A stretch of 64,000 nucleotides of DNA from positions 4,948,447 through 5,012,446 of the forward strand of contig NW_022145613.1 of assembly GCF_000002235.5 (NCBI RefSeq), written 5' to 3'. The stretch is from Strongylocentrotus purpuratus. Its lineage: Eukaryota; Echinodermata; Echinoidea; Camarodonta; Strongylocentrotidae. Positions 11,123 to 22,084 of the stretch are shown here, piece after piece. Position numbers and translations under genes: made by a program. Under the pieces are notes generated by a model that saw only the letters and a list, made by a program, of their open reading frames with translations, made no database searches and had not been told where the DNA came from. How positions within the stretch are numbered: the stretch's first letter is position 1; each line of letters starts with the position of its first letter.

Positions 11123-12151
11123 TTACTGAGGCACGGATTCGCCAAACTCAGTCTCTGTTGTTGGTTTGGTCTTGATAACGTTTACCTGGATCCTTATACG
11201 TATGTCTCCGAAATGTCCACATACGTAGGCTTTTATTTGTTGTACGTAGCGCTTCTGCAGACGTGAGAACTCCGTCTGTCTTAAAGTATAGACCAATGGT
11301 CCTACAGATGTCAGATTAGCCACAACCAGAAAAATGATGACTGGGGCATGAATACCGATCGACTTATTAGTGTAGAAAGAGATATTTGAAATGAGCAGAA
11401 TGGGTACCCAGCCACATATGTATGTTCCGACAAAGATAGCAAGATTGATGGTGCTCTTCCGAATGTTCTTGATTTTATGTTGGAGTTGTTCGACCATGTC
11501 ATCGTTCGGTTGTTGGTGTGGAGGTTGTGGAGGTTGTGGAGGTTCTCTTACGTCCAAAGCTCCTATCCTCATGGCTTGTTTCCTCGCAGTACGGATTACC
11601 AGAAACTTTAAGACACTGATGATAACTAAAGAAGGCACGAGGGTTATGTTCAAAATGATGCCGAGGATTCTACCGTGATCTTCAATTACAGCCGCAAAAG
11701 GACACCGTTCATCATTATCATTTCCATTTCCATTTACAGCTGTTCCAGCCATAGCTCCAGAGCAAAAGCTGATTACCCAGATCAAGGCGATCAAGATGAA
11801 GCACTTCCGGTCAGTTACGACGCGGGCGTATAAGAAGGGATGGCATACCTTCAGATAGGTTTCTATAGTGACCAGAACAGTATTAGCAAAGACAGCTACC
11901 ATACCGATGAAGAGGAATGCTAGAAAAGTCAAAGGGCTGCCGAAGGAACAGAAGTCCTCCATTTTAAAGATGAAGATGAGGCACATGAATTGAAATACAA
12001 TATGCGCCATACCCGTCGAGAACAGGGTGTAATTGGTGATAGTTTGAAGACTAGGATGTCGGATGATGCACACGACAATGAACATATAGGATAAAAGGTT
12101 GAAGCCGCTGAATAGGCACAACAAGGTTCGGCAAAAGGTGAGTATTTCCAT
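11123..12151 (-). CDS. Rhodopsin-like GPCR, tandem family copy 2
   Basis: 342 codons from the ATG of MEILTFCR. The frame stays open eight codons further upstream but only to a GTG, and copy 4 starts at the same ATG, so the shorter form is chosen. It has seven predicted helices and the family's ETY, VAH and GPLVY variants. The third intracellular loop is longer than in copy 1 through a (PPQ)n run around residue 205. The second extracellular loop has a short Asn/Asp-rich stretch before its Cys. It differs from copy 4 at six residues (Thr/Ile in TM1, Met/Ile in TM1, Ile/Thr before TM2, Met/Val in TM2, Ile/Leu in TM4, Ile/Val before TM7), mostly conservative. It is the first gene of duplication copy A. 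Membrane receptor, ligand unknown. Confidence 0.9.
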   Translation of the reverse strand: MEILTFCRTLLCLFSGFNLLSYMFIVVCIIRHPSLQTITNYTLFSTGMAHIVFQFMCLIFIFKMEDFCSFGSPLTFLAFLFIGMVAVFANTVLVTIETYLKVCHPFLYARVVTDRKCFILIALIWVISFCSGAMAGTAVNGNGNDNDERCPFAAVIEDHGRILGIILNITLVPSLVIISVLKFLVIRTARKQAMRIGALDVREPPQPPQPPHQQPNDDMVEQLQHKIKNIRKSTINLAIFVGTYICGWVPILLISNISFYTNKSIGIHAPVIIFLVVANLTSVGPLVYTLRQTEFSRLQKRYVQQIKAYVCGHFGDIRIRIQVNVIKTKPTTETEFGESVPQ

Positions 12152-12202
12152 TCTACCAGAGAGAAAATAAAACACCGGGATTAGTAAGACAGTGCCTTTT
12201 TT

Positions 12203-12230
12203 TTTATATAATCCTACACCCGGGCTTAGA
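12203..12230 (-). promoter_or_regulatory. TATA-like core promoter, receptor copy 2
   Basis: GATTATATAA on the minus strand about 55 bp before the ATG, preceded by AGCCCGGGTGTAG. It is nearer the ATG than in copy 1, partly because the AAATGGATTAATCAC spacer has been lost. Confidence 0.5.
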
Positions 12231-14018
12231 CATTACGATGTACCCTTCTTTCACTTGTTAATGTGAGTCATGGTCTTTACACTCAAAAAGCAAAACAAAA
12301 GTACTTATGCCTATTTTGAAGAATATATACTGTCGTCGTTCCTCTCAAAGTCTAATTAACTTCTCCCTCGGAATACTTCGCATTAGGAAAAGTATTCTTC
12401 CTCATGTTGAGTTAAAAGAGAGATTCCTGATTACGATGGATTTGGAGCATATCACATAATCATATTGTTATCACGTTCCTGTTTGATTAGAGTTGTCTCT
12501 GTGACAAAATAATTTAATAGTTCATGTGAACTACCTGAAAGCAGAGTTTGTCAGCAAAAAATGTGGCCCATAACGTCCCTTAGCATCAATGCACAAAACG
12601 TGGCTATGTTCTTAAGTTGTCCATAATTTACAACGACCTATCTGCAAAATTGCTCTTTTTCGCTGCTTCCTTATCGAGTGTATCATGAACATGTGAATGG
12701 TCAACCGTTCAATTAATCCTTCCGCCTTAAAAGTCAGCGCTCCGTGTGTCATCCCATTGTGTCAACACCAAACTGCGCTACGATCAAAGTCTTCACTCTC
12801 CTCATAATTGAACGATCATGCCATTTTTCGAACGAGTATCGCTCGCGCTTTCTGTTATATCAAAATGATATGGCAAACAGCTAGATGAATTATAATATTA
12901 TTTCAGGTCACGAGGCCACAAGCAATGACAGGTTTAATAACTGTATTGAGCCTCCTAATTAGCTTCGATTATAATGAACGTTATCAGATTAAGATGGGTT
13001 TTCTCATGTTATCTCTCTTTCATTGAAACTTTATATAGATTTTCTTTTTGACAAAATTAAAGACTTGTTATCAAGCAACAAAAAGTACTTGTAATTAGGG
13101 GGAGCAATAAATAAATATGCCTATTCAGAATCTGATCGTGTTCTTAAAGCCGCACAGTGGGCCAGGAGGAACCAAAGTGCGCCAAAACTCTTTTTTTGTG
13201 ATTTATTTTTAAAATTTTGTTTCAGTCGAAAGATAATACATTGAAGAATACATCATTAAAATATTTAATTTCGGTATGCACAATAAGGGTATAAATTACT
13301 CCTTCAAACAACAAAATCTTACATATTCACAGTTTTAGTGCAATAGTGACTTATTTTATAAATCCTTCAATTTAACATGAAGTTTTTAAGTTATTGAAAT
13401 GAAATTTCTCTCACGTACTCCAGATAGTTCATTTCACTGCATTAATGGGTTTACATGGATAGAAACACAATCTTCGTAATATATTGTAGGGTAATTCACT
13501 AAAAACGGACTAACCATCCATGTTTTTTATAAACCCAAAAGAAATGTTTAAATTTCAATATCTTTGATATCCCTGTTTTGTTTTTATACTGCCAATTGTT
13601 GTGTCCTTTAGTTTGGGTTGCGAATGTCATAATAATAATACAACTTTTGTAATGCACATTGCCCTCTCAGTTCACATGAGTTCTTTGAATATTCATTTAT
13701 GTTATATACATTTAGGAAATATTGACATGTTAAATTTCTTCAAACATTTTTAGAACAGTGTTTGACCGATTTTGTTCAATAACAACCAAGAATTGTTCTT
13801 CATCTTGTTGCGCATGAGGCGGCATATAGGATGCGATTCACCCGAGCTCATCAACCCCGATGGCAATTAGCCTATCCGCCAGTAATCCAATGTGCACTAT
13901 ATATTCTGCAATCCATTTCTGTACGATGTCAAACTCATATGGAGCGGCAAAGACCTTGGCAGCCTCCGTCGAAGTTCTACGTCAGGTGAATGACGGCTCG
14001 TTGCAATGCGAATGGGCA
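12231..14018. other. Spacer between receptor copies 2 and 3
   Basis: Contains the 5' flank of copy 2 and, from about 12.9 kb, a spacer not found beside copy 1 but repeated at 19785-20997. The last 250 bp is the conserved 3' flank of copy 3. No gene seen. Confidence 0.6.
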
Positions 14019-15041
14019 TTACTGAGGCACGGATGCGCCAAACTCGGTCTCTGTTGTTGGTTTGGTCTTGATAACGTTTACCTGAACCTCCTTGCGTATG
14101 TCTCCTAAATGTCCACGTACGTAGGCTTTTATTTGTTGGACGTAGCGCTTCTGCAGACGGGAGAACTCTGTCTGTCTTAACGTATAGACCAATGGTCCTA
14201 CCGATGTCAGATTAGCCACAACCATAAAAATGATGACGGATGCATTGAGACCCACCGGGTTACCAGAGTAGAAATTGATATTTGTAATGATAAAAAAGGG
14301 TACCCAACCACAGAAGTATGTTCCAACAAAGATAGCAAGATTAATGGTGCTCTTGCGAATGTTCTTGAATTTCTGTTGTAGTTGTTCGACTATGTCACTG
14401 TTTGGTTGTAGTTGCTGGGGAGGATCTCTTGCGCCCAAAGCTCCTATCCTACCGGCGTGTTTTCTCGCAGTACGGATCACCAGAAACTTTAAGACACTGA
14501 TGATGACCAAAGAGGGCACGAGAACTATGTTCAACATGTTGCCGAAGGTTTTACCATGTTCTATAATAGCGGCAAAAGGACAATTTTCATAGTTCTCATC
14601 TTTTAAATTATGTCCAGCTTTTCCAACTATGGCTCCAGAGCAAAAGATGATTGCCCAGATCAAGGCGATCAAGAGGAAACACTTCCGGTCAGTAATGACG
14701 CGGGCGTATAAGAAGGGATGGCATACCTTTAGATAGGTTTCTATAGTGACCAGAACAGTATTAGCAAAAACAGCTACCATACTGACGTAGATAAATGCTA
14801 GATAAATAAAAGGGCTGCTGACAGAACAGATGTCCTTCATTTCAAAAATTGAGATGACGCAAATGAATTGAAAAACAATATGAGCCACACCCGTCGAGAA
14901 CAGGGTGTAATTGGTGATAGTTTGAAGAATAGGATGTCGGATGATGCACACGATAATGAAGATATAGGATAAAAAGTTGAAGCCGCTGAATAGGCACAAC
15001 AAGATTCGGCATAAAGTGAGTGCGAATTCTCTGGCATCCAT
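14019..15041 (-). CDS. Rhodopsin-like GPCR, tandem family copy 3
   Basis: 340 codons from the ATG of MDAREFAL. An upstream in-frame GTG eight codons earlier is not used as start. Predicted seven-helix protein with ETY in TM3, VAH in TM2 and GPLVY in TM7. TM2/ECL1 differs from copies 1 and 2 (ICVISIFEMKDICS), and the second extracellular loop is shorter and Lys/Asp-rich (KDENYENC). Third loop DPPQQLQPN. It is nearly identical to copy 5: one residue, Ala instead of Val in TM4. Downstream gene of duplication copy A. Membrane receptor, ligand unknown. Confidence 0.9.
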   Translation of the reverse strand: MDAREFALTLCRILLCLFSGFNFLSYIFIIVCIIRHPILQTITNYTLFSTGVAHIVFQFICVISIFEMKDICSVSSPFIYLAFIYVSMVAVFANTVLVTIETYLKVCHPFLYARVITDRKCFLLIALIWAIIFCSGAIVGKAGHNLKDENYENCPFAAIIEHGKTFGNMLNIVLVPSLVIISVLKFLVIRTARKHAGRIGALGARDPPQQLQPNSDIVEQLQQKFKNIRKSTINLAIFVGTYFCGWVPFFIITNINFYSGNPVGLNASVIIFMVVANLTSVGPLVYTLRQTEFSRLQKRYVQQIKAYVRGHLGDIRKEVQVNVIKTKPTTETEFGASVPQ

Positions 15042-15105
15042 TGTAGCAGAGCGAAAATAAAACACCGGGATTAGTGCCCTTTTTCCAAAATGATTTTTTA
15101 CAGAG

Positions 15106-15130
15106 TTATATAATCCTACGCTCGGGCTTA
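15106..15130 (-). promoter_or_regulatory. TATA-like core promoter, receptor copy 3
   Basis: GATTATATAA on the minus strand 65-75 bp before the ATG, preceded by AGCCCGAGCGTAG, one of the more altered forms of the upstream motif. The roughly 350 bp of 5' flank present in copies 1, 2, 4 and 6 is deleted just beyond it. Confidence 0.5.
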
Positions 15131-15513
15131 ATCAATATGATGCATCAGAGCACAAACCGTGGATATGTTCTTAAGTTGTCCATAATTTACAGCGACCTAT
15201 CTGCAAAAGTATTCTTTCGGTGCTTCCTTTCCAAGTGAATCCCGAACATGTAAAGAGTAAACAGTTCAGTTGATCCTTCCGCCTTTAAAGTCAGCGCTCT
15301 GTGTGTCATCCTATCGTGTCACCATCAAACTGTGCTGCAATCAAAATAATCACTTTCCTCATAATTGAGTGATCATGCCACTTTTCGAACGACCCATCGC
15401 TCGTGCTAATGCCCAAAATTAGATGACAAACAACTACATTAATTATAATATTACTTTCTCGACACGAGGTCACAAGCAAATTAATGATCGGTCGAATAGT
15501 TGTATTTCATTAT

Positions 15514-15780
15514 TCGTTTTTAGTTGATTTGATTTGATTTGATTCATTTATTTTTCCACTCAAATATCCAAACTTAAAATACTGTTTATAAACTAAACAG
15601 TATCAAATAAAAATGTAGTAGAACAAATGATTTATGCAAGTAACGAATATTGATAAGTATCTACGCAAACAAAAATTAGTTCCTGGTAGTAAATTTCATT
15701 ACCAATTTTAAGGGTAGAAATGGCTTCATCATAATAGCTCAAAGCAAAAAAGCTCACGAAGTTTAATGAATACGAACGTG
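15514..15780 (-). mobile_element. Dispersed repeat with (AAATC)n end, second copy
   Basis: Duplicate of the sequence at 9560-9830, with one more TTTGA unit at its end. Same tentative interpretation as a LINE 3' fragment. Confidence 0.35.
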
Positions 15781-15805
15781 GGTCCCTCCGCTTTTACTCC
15801 ATCTG

Positions 15806-15911
15806 CCCCCCCCCCCTCTCTCTCTCTCTCTCTCCCCCCTCTCTCTCTCTCTAATTCTCACACTCCCTCTATCTCACCCCCTTCTCTCTCTCCCACTCTC
15901 TCTCTCTGTCT
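15806..15911 (+). repeat. (CT)n microsatellite with poly-C lead
   Basis: Counterpart of 9855-9953, now beginning with an 11-12 base run of C. Confidence 0.9.
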
Positions 15912-17098
15912 TTGATAATCAACTACTTTGGCATGCAATAAAATTATGTACCCTTCTAATGCATTAAGCTTTTCGTCTTATCCATTAGAGCATTATGCAC
16001 TGGATGATTTAGCAATAATTCCATTCCATAAATGTACGTTGGTCATAATGAATAGAGTACAGCCATTACACCGTAGTCAACCACCAAACCGGCTCCTAAT
16101 CGACTAAACCGTCTGTTATCGGTTTGTTGCTGTGACTGGGTTGTTAGCGTTGTGTCATATTAATGGCACATATTGCAGCACAATACTAAAAGAATAAGTT
16201 AATGGATGCGGGCTACATTGAAAAACCTTAGGCGCTCCTGTTTTTTGTCTCTCTGGCAGCCAAAGAAAAAGAATATTTAGTGTTTTCAGGTTAGTCGACA
16301 CTTCTAATGAAAATATATGGGTTTTTAAATCAGGATGCTACTAGAATGAGAAATAATAGAGTAGGAAATATTATTAATAGCTAATAAGAACACCATTCGT
16401 ATTAGTATTTGATGTGACCATAGTTTCACAGCGACAGCCAGTTGTATACACGTTTCTGCAATAGGTTTTTGAAAAAAGTTTCCATATATATACTTTACAT
16501 TATAATTCAACAGTTATCTTCATGTTTCATAGTCAACATTGATTTTACTCGACTATGTATTATTTTCCAATGGATAATGACGCTGAAAATAAGGTCCATT
16601 CAATGGACGCACAATCAAAAGTTATCTAAATCTAATTGAAAATATAATATGCAAGGTATGATGTTTGTAAACTCCCTTAAGATTGAACATTAGATGCGAA
16701 TGCAAGCATAAAGTACCGACTTGTTTTCGAATGCACTTTGCCCCACAGTTCCCATAAATTCTTTGACCATTCATTTATATTTTATACATATAGGAAATAT
16801 TGACATGATATAATTTCTTCAAAACATTTTAAGAACAGTGTTTGCCCCGATTTTGTTCAATAACAACCAAGAATTGTTCTTCATCTTGTTGCGCATGAGG
16901 CGGCATATAGGATGCGTTTCACCTGAGCTCATCAACCCCGATGGCAATGAGCCTATCCGCCAGTAATCCAATGCACTATATATTCTGCAATCCATTTTTG
17001 TACGATGTCAAACTCATATGGAGCGGCAAAGACCTTGGCAACCTCCGTCGAAGTTCTACGTCAGGCGAATGACGGCTCGTATGCAATGCAAATGGGCA

Positions 17099-18127
17099 TT
17101 ACTGAGGCACGGATTCGCCAAACTCAGTCTCTGTTGTTGGTTTGGTCTTGATAACGTTTACCTGGATCCTTATACGTATGTCTCCGAAATGTCCACATAC
17201 GTAGGCTTTTATTTGTTGTACGTAGCGCTTCTGCAGACGTGAGAACTCCGTCTGTCTTAAAGTATAGACCAATGGTCCTACAGATGTCAGATTAGCCACA
17301 ACCAGAAAAATGATGACTGGGGCATGAATACCGACCGACTTATTAGTGTAGAAAGAGATATTTGAAATGAGCAGAATGGGTACCCAGCCACATATGTATG
17401 TTCCGACAAAGATAGCAAGATTGATGGTGCTCTTCCGAATGTTCTTGATTTTATGTTGGAGTTGTTCGACCATGTCATCGTTCGGTTGTTGGTGTGGAGG
17501 TTGTGGAGGTTGTGGAGGTTCTCTTACGTCCAAAGCTCCTATCCTCATGGCTTGTTTCCTCGCAGTACGGATTACCAGAAACTTTAAGACACTGATGATA
17601 ACTAAAGAAGGCACGAGGGTTATGTTCAAAATGATGCCGAGGATTCTACCGTGATCTTCAATTACAGCCGCAAAAGGACACCGTTCATCATTATCATTTC
17701 CATTTCCATTTACAGCTGTTCCAGCCATAGCTCCAGAGCAAAAGCTGATTACCCAGATCAAGGCAATCAAGAGGAAACACTTCCGGTCAGTTACGACGCG
17801 GGCGTATAAGAAGGGATGGCATACCTTGAGATAGGTTTCTATAGTGACCAGAACAGTATTAGCAAAGACAGCTACCATACCGATGAAGAGGAATGCTAGA
17901 AAAGTCAAAGGGCTGCCGAAGGAACAGAAGTCCTCCATTTTAAAGATGAAGATGAGGCACATGAATTGAAATACAATATGCGCCACACCCGTCGAGAACA
18001 GGGTGTAATTGGTGGTAGTTTGAAGACTAGGATGTCGGATGATGCACACGACAATGAAGATATAGGATAAAAGGTTAAAGCCGCTGAATAGGCACAACAA
18101 GATTCTGCAAAAGGTGAGTATTTCCAT
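17099..18127 (-). CDS. Rhodopsin-like GPCR, tandem family copy 4
   Basis: 342 codons from the ATG of MEILTFCR. Duplicate of copy 2 with six residue differences. It has all family features (ETY, VAH, GPLVY, short N-terminus, PPQ-rich third loop, SVPQ end). In the TM4 region and the 3' flank its DNA shares variants with copy 5 that copies 2 and 3 lack (CAAGGCAATCAAGAGG at 17759-17774; CACCTGAGCTC near 16920; GGCAATGAGCC near 16943), suggesting exchange with the neighbour. No frameshift or stop, so it looks functional. Membrane receptor, ligand unknown. Confidence 0.9.
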   Translation of the reverse strand: MEILTFCRILLCLFSGFNLLSYIFIVVCIIRHPSLQTTTNYTLFSTGVAHIVFQFMCLIFIFKMEDFCSFGSPLTFLAFLFIGMVAVFANTVLVTIETYLKVCHPFLYARVVTDRKCFLLIALIWVISFCSGAMAGTAVNGNGNDNDERCPFAAVIEDHGRILGIILNITLVPSLVIISVLKFLVIRTARKQAMRIGALDVREPPQPPQPPHQQPNDDMVEQLQHKIKNIRKSTINLAIFVGTYICGWVPILLISNISFYTNKSVGIHAPVIIFLVVANLTSVGPLVYTLRQTEFSRLQKRYVQQIKAYVCGHFGDIRIRIQVNVIKTKPTTETEFGESVPQ

Positions 18128-18199
18128 TCTACCAGAGAGAAAATAAAACAGCGGTATTAGTAAGACAGTGCCTTTTTTCCAAATGGATTAATCACAGAG

Positions 18200-18225
18200 T
18201 TATATAATCCTACACCCGGGCTTAG
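18200..18225 (-). promoter_or_regulatory. TATA-like core promoter, receptor copy 4
   Basis: GATTATATAA on the minus strand about 75 bp before the ATG, preceded by AGCCCGGGTGTAG, spaced as in copy 1. Confidence 0.5.
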
Positions 18226-18833
18226 ACAATACGATGTACCCTTCTTTCACTTGTTAATGTGAGTCATGGTCTTTACACTCAAAAAGCAAAACAAAAGTAC
18301 TTATGCCTATTTTGAAGAATATATACTGTTGTCGTTCCTCTCAAAGTCTAATTAACTTCTCCCTCGGAATACTTCGCATTAGGAAAAGTATTCTTCCTCA
18401 TGTTGAGTTAAAAATGCATTTGATGACTGAGAGATTCCTGATTACGATGGATTTGGAGCATATCACATAATCATATTGGTATCACGTTCCTGTTTGATTA
18501 GAGTTGTCTCTGTGACAAAATAATTTAATAGTTCATGTGAACTACCTGAAAGCAGAGTTTGTCAGCAACAAATGTGGCCCATAGGCCTAACGTCCCATAG
18601 CATCAGAGCACAAACCGTTGCTATTTTCTTAAGTTGTCCATAATTTACAACGACCTATCTGCAAAATTGCTCTTTTTCGCTGTTTCCTTTTCGAGTGTAT
18701 GATCATGAACATGTGAATGATCAACCGTTCAGTTAATCCTTCCGCCTTAAAAGTCAGCGCTCCGTGTGTCATCCCATTGTGTCAACACCAAACTGCGCTA
18801 CGATCAAAGTCTTCACTCTCCTCATAATTGAAC

Positions 18834-19780
18834 ACTGTAAAAAAATAATAGTCGAAATAACTCAATAAAATTGAGGAAAAGAATTGCCTTATTTTTATTA
18901 AGTAAATATTACCTACGGCATCTTTAGTAGAATTTACCTATTTTGCTGAATAAATTTTTACTCAGTTAAATCGAGTTACATTAACGTAAATAATTTAAGT
19001 ATTGTAATCATTTAAGATAATTAAAAAAAAGCTATGATAGGATTACATATTGCACGATTTGGTACCCATCTAATCTAACAAGTAACATCCACTAATCATT
19101 CACTACTTCTATTTAAGATTAATCACTAATCACTAACACTACTTCTCTTTAAGATTTAACCGTATATATATCTACCACCATCACAAATTATTACATACGC
19201 TTCAATTCGACACATATTGAAAGGCTCCAAATTTTATATGTACTTGATCGTAGCATCTTAAAAGGAAAATTGGTTGACAATTTCCTGAAATATCAAGTTT
19301 TGATTTGTTTTGAACTGGGTAACAATTAAAAATTGTCTTGTCTTTGCTTAGCCATGTTAAATGAATTAGTAAATGTTTTAAAGTCCTTAAATTTTCATTC
19401 AACCACAAAAAAGAATTGTTTTATTTAAAAAAGAGTTTAATTTGGTCTTAATGAATATTCATAAATTATGTAAATATTTCTATTACGCACTGCATCGGTC
19501 CTTACTTTAAAAAGATAAGAATAATCAACATAAATTGTTTGAGTAATACGTATAATTTCTGATTTTGAGTTAAAATTACTTAATTAATACAAGCTGAAAT
19601 TACTTAAAGTTCTTATGTATTTGATTTTACTTAAATATTCCACGTATGTTCTACTAAATTGAAAGTTTGAGTTAGCAAGACTTAAATTTAGTGCGTAAGT
19701 GGCAAAACTAATGTTTTCAAGTAAATTCTACATGGAAAAAATACGTAAAAATTACCAATGAACAAATTCTTTTTTACAGT
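18834..19780. mobile_element. Non-autonomous DNA transposon insertion, 947 bp
   Basis: Absent from the equivalent site in duplication copy A, where AATTGAACGATCATG is uninterrupted near 12806-12822. Here the sequence is AATTGAAC, then ACTGTAAAAAAA, then 923 bp, then TTTTTTTACAGT and GAACGATCATG. This gives 12 bp terminal inverted repeats and a 4 bp GAAC target duplication (18830-18833 and 19781-19784). The ends could also be drawn as CACTGT with a 2 bp AA duplication. The interior is AT-rich with repeated TTAAGTA/ACTTAAA motifs and no transposase frame. Superfamily not decided; CACTA/Chapaev-like ends are one possibility. Confidence 0.85.
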
Positions 19781-19784
19781 GAAC

Positions 19785-20997
19785 GATCATGCCATTTTTC
19801 GAACGAGTATCGCTCGCGCTTTCTGTTATATTAAAATGATATGGCAAACAACTAGATGAATTATAATATTATTTCACGTCACGAGGCCACAAGCAATGAC
19901 AGGTTTAATAACTGTATTGAGCCTCCTAATTAGCTTCGCTTATAATGAACGTTATCAGATTAAGATGGGTTTTCTCATTTTATCTCTTTTTCATTGAAAC
20001 TTTATATAGATTTTCTTTTTGACAAAATTAAAGGCTTGTTATCAAGCAACAAAAAGTACTTGTAATTAGGGGGAGCAATAAATAAATATACCTATTCGAA
20101 ATCTGATCGTGTTCTTAAAGCCGCACAGTGGGCCAGAGAGGAACCAAAGTGCGCCAAAACTCTTTTTTTTTGTGATTTATTTTTTAAATTTTGTTTCAGT
20201 TGAAAGATAATACATTGAAGAATACATCATTAAAATATTTAATTCCGGTATGCACAATAAGGGTATAAATTACTCCTTCAAACAACAAAATCTTACATAT
20301 TCACAGTTTTAGTGCAAAAGTGACTTATTTTATTAATCCTTCAATTTAACATGAAGTTTTTAAATTATTGAAATTAAATTTCTCTCACGTACTCCAGATT
20401 TTTTCCAGATCATTTCAATGCATTAATGGGTTAACATGGATAGAGACACAATCTTCGTAATATATTATAGGGTAATTCACTAAAAACGGACTAACCATCC
20501 ATGTTTTTTATAAACCCAAAAGAAATGTTTGAATTTCAATATCTTTGATATCCCTGTTTTGTTTTTATACTGCCAATTGGTGTGTCCTTTAGTTTGGGTT
20601 GCGAATGTCATAATAATAATACAACTTTTGTAATGCACATTGCCCTCTCAGTTCACATGAATTCTTTGAATATTCATTCATGTTATATACATTTAGGAAA
20701 TATTGACATATTAAATTTCTTCAAACATTTTTAGAACAGTGTTTGACCGATTTTGTTCAATAACAACCAAGAATTGTTCTTCATCTTGTTGCGCATGAGG
20801 CGGCATAAAGGATGCGTTTCACCTGAGCTCATCAACCCCGATGGCAATGAGCCTATCCGCCAGTAATCCAATGCACTATATATTCTGCAATCCATTTTTG
20901 TACGATGTCAAACTCATATGGAGCGGCAAAGACCTTGGCAACCTCCGTCGAAGTTCTACGTCAGGCGAATGACGGCTCGTTGCAATGCGAATGGGCA
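19785..20997. other. Spacer between receptor copies 4 and 5
   Basis: Counterpart of about 12820-14018, nearly identical up to small indels. The last 180 bp instead matches the 3' flank of copy 4, see copy 5. Confidence 0.6.
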
Positions 20998-22020
20998 TTA
21001 CTGAGGCACGGATGCGCCAAACTCGGTCTCTGTTGTTGGTTTGGTCTTGATAACGTTTACCTGAACCTCCTTGCGTATGTCTCCTAAATGTCCACGTACG
21101 TAGGCTTTTATTTGTTGGACGTAGCGCTTCTGCAGACGGGAGAACTCTGTCTGTCTTAACGTATAGACCAATGGTCCTACCGATGTCAGATTAGCCACAA
21201 CCATAAAAATGATGACGGATGCATTGAGACCCACCGGGTTACCAGAGTAGAAATTGATATTTGTAATGATAAAAAAGGGTACCCAACCACAGAAGTATGT
21301 TCCAACAAAGATAGCAAGATTAATGGTGCTCTTGCGAATGTTCTTGAATTTCTGTTGTAGTTGTTCGACTATGTCACTGTTTGGTTGTAGTTGCTGGGGA
21401 GGATCTCTTGCGCCCAAAGCTCCTATCCTACCGGCGTGTTTTCTCGCAGTACGGATCACTAGAAACTTTAAGACACTGATGATGACCAAAGAGGGCACGA
21501 GAACTATGTTCAACATGTTGCCGAAGGTTTTACCATGTTCTATAATAGCGGCAAAAGGACAATTTTCATAGTTCTCATCTTTTAAATTATGTCCAGCTTT
21601 TCCAACTATGGCTCCAGAGCAAAAGATGATTACCCAGATCAAGGCAATCAAGAGGAAACACTTCCGGTCAGTTATGACGCGGGCGTATAAGAAGGGATGG
21701 CATACCTTGAGATAGGTTTCTATAGTGACTAGAACAGTATTAGCAAAAACAGCTACCATACTGACGTAGATAAATGCTAGATAAATAAAAGGGCTGCTGA
21801 CAGAACAGATGTCCTTCATTTCAAAAATTGAGATGACGCAAATGAATTGAAAAACAATATGAGCCACACCCGTCGAGAACAGGGTGTAATTGGTGATAGT
21901 TTGAAGAATAGGATGTCGGATGATGCACACGATAATGAAGATATAGGATAAAAAGTTGAAGCCGCTGAATAGGCACAACAAGATTCGGCATAAAGTGAGT
22001 GCGAATTCTCTGGCATCCAT
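20998..22020 (-). CDS. Rhodopsin-like GPCR, tandem family copy 5
   Basis: 340 codons from the ATG of MDAREFAL. The frame is open 30 codons further upstream but only to a TTG lying in the promoter, so that extension is rejected. One residue differs from copy 3 (Val in TM4). Family features as in the other copies (ETY, VAH, GPLVY). DNA around TM4 (21637-21725) and the 3' flank (20820-20990) carries copy 4 variants instead of copy 3 variants, although the rest of the gene is a copy 3 duplicate. This is a sign of gene conversion. Membrane receptor, ligand unknown. Confidence 0.9.
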   Translation of the reverse strand: MDAREFALTLCRILLCLFSGFNFLSYIFIIVCIIRHPILQTITNYTLFSTGVAHIVFQFICVISIFEMKDICSVSSPFIYLAFIYVSMVAVFANTVLVTIETYLKVCHPFLYARVITDRKCFLLIALIWVIIFCSGAIVGKAGHNLKDENYENCPFAAIIEHGKTFGNMLNIVLVPSLVIISVLKFLVIRTARKHAGRIGALGARDPPQQLQPNSDIVEQLQQKFKNIRKSTINLAIFVGTYFCGWVPFFIITNINFYSGNPVGLNASVIIFMVVANLTSVGPLVYTLRQTEFSRLQKRYVQQIKAYVRGHLGDIRKEVQVNVIKTKPTTETEFGASVPQ

Positions 22021-22084
22021 TGTAGCAGAGCGAAAATAAAACACCGGGATTAGTGCCCTTTTTCCAAAATGATTAATTACAGAG

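Larger units (their letters stand above)
9189..15141. repeat. Segmental tandem duplication, copy A (about 5.95 kb, receptor copies 2 and 3)
   Basis: This block is repeated head to tail as 15142-22120. Both copies begin with GCATCAGAGCACAAACCG, and the same sequence begins again at 22121, marking the junctions. Order and spacing of the dispersed 9.57 kb repeat, the (CT)n tract and the two receptor genes agree between copies. By eye the receptor genes of the two blocks differ at 6 of 342 residues (copy 2 versus 4) and 1 of 340 residues (copy 3 versus 5). Confidence 0.85.
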
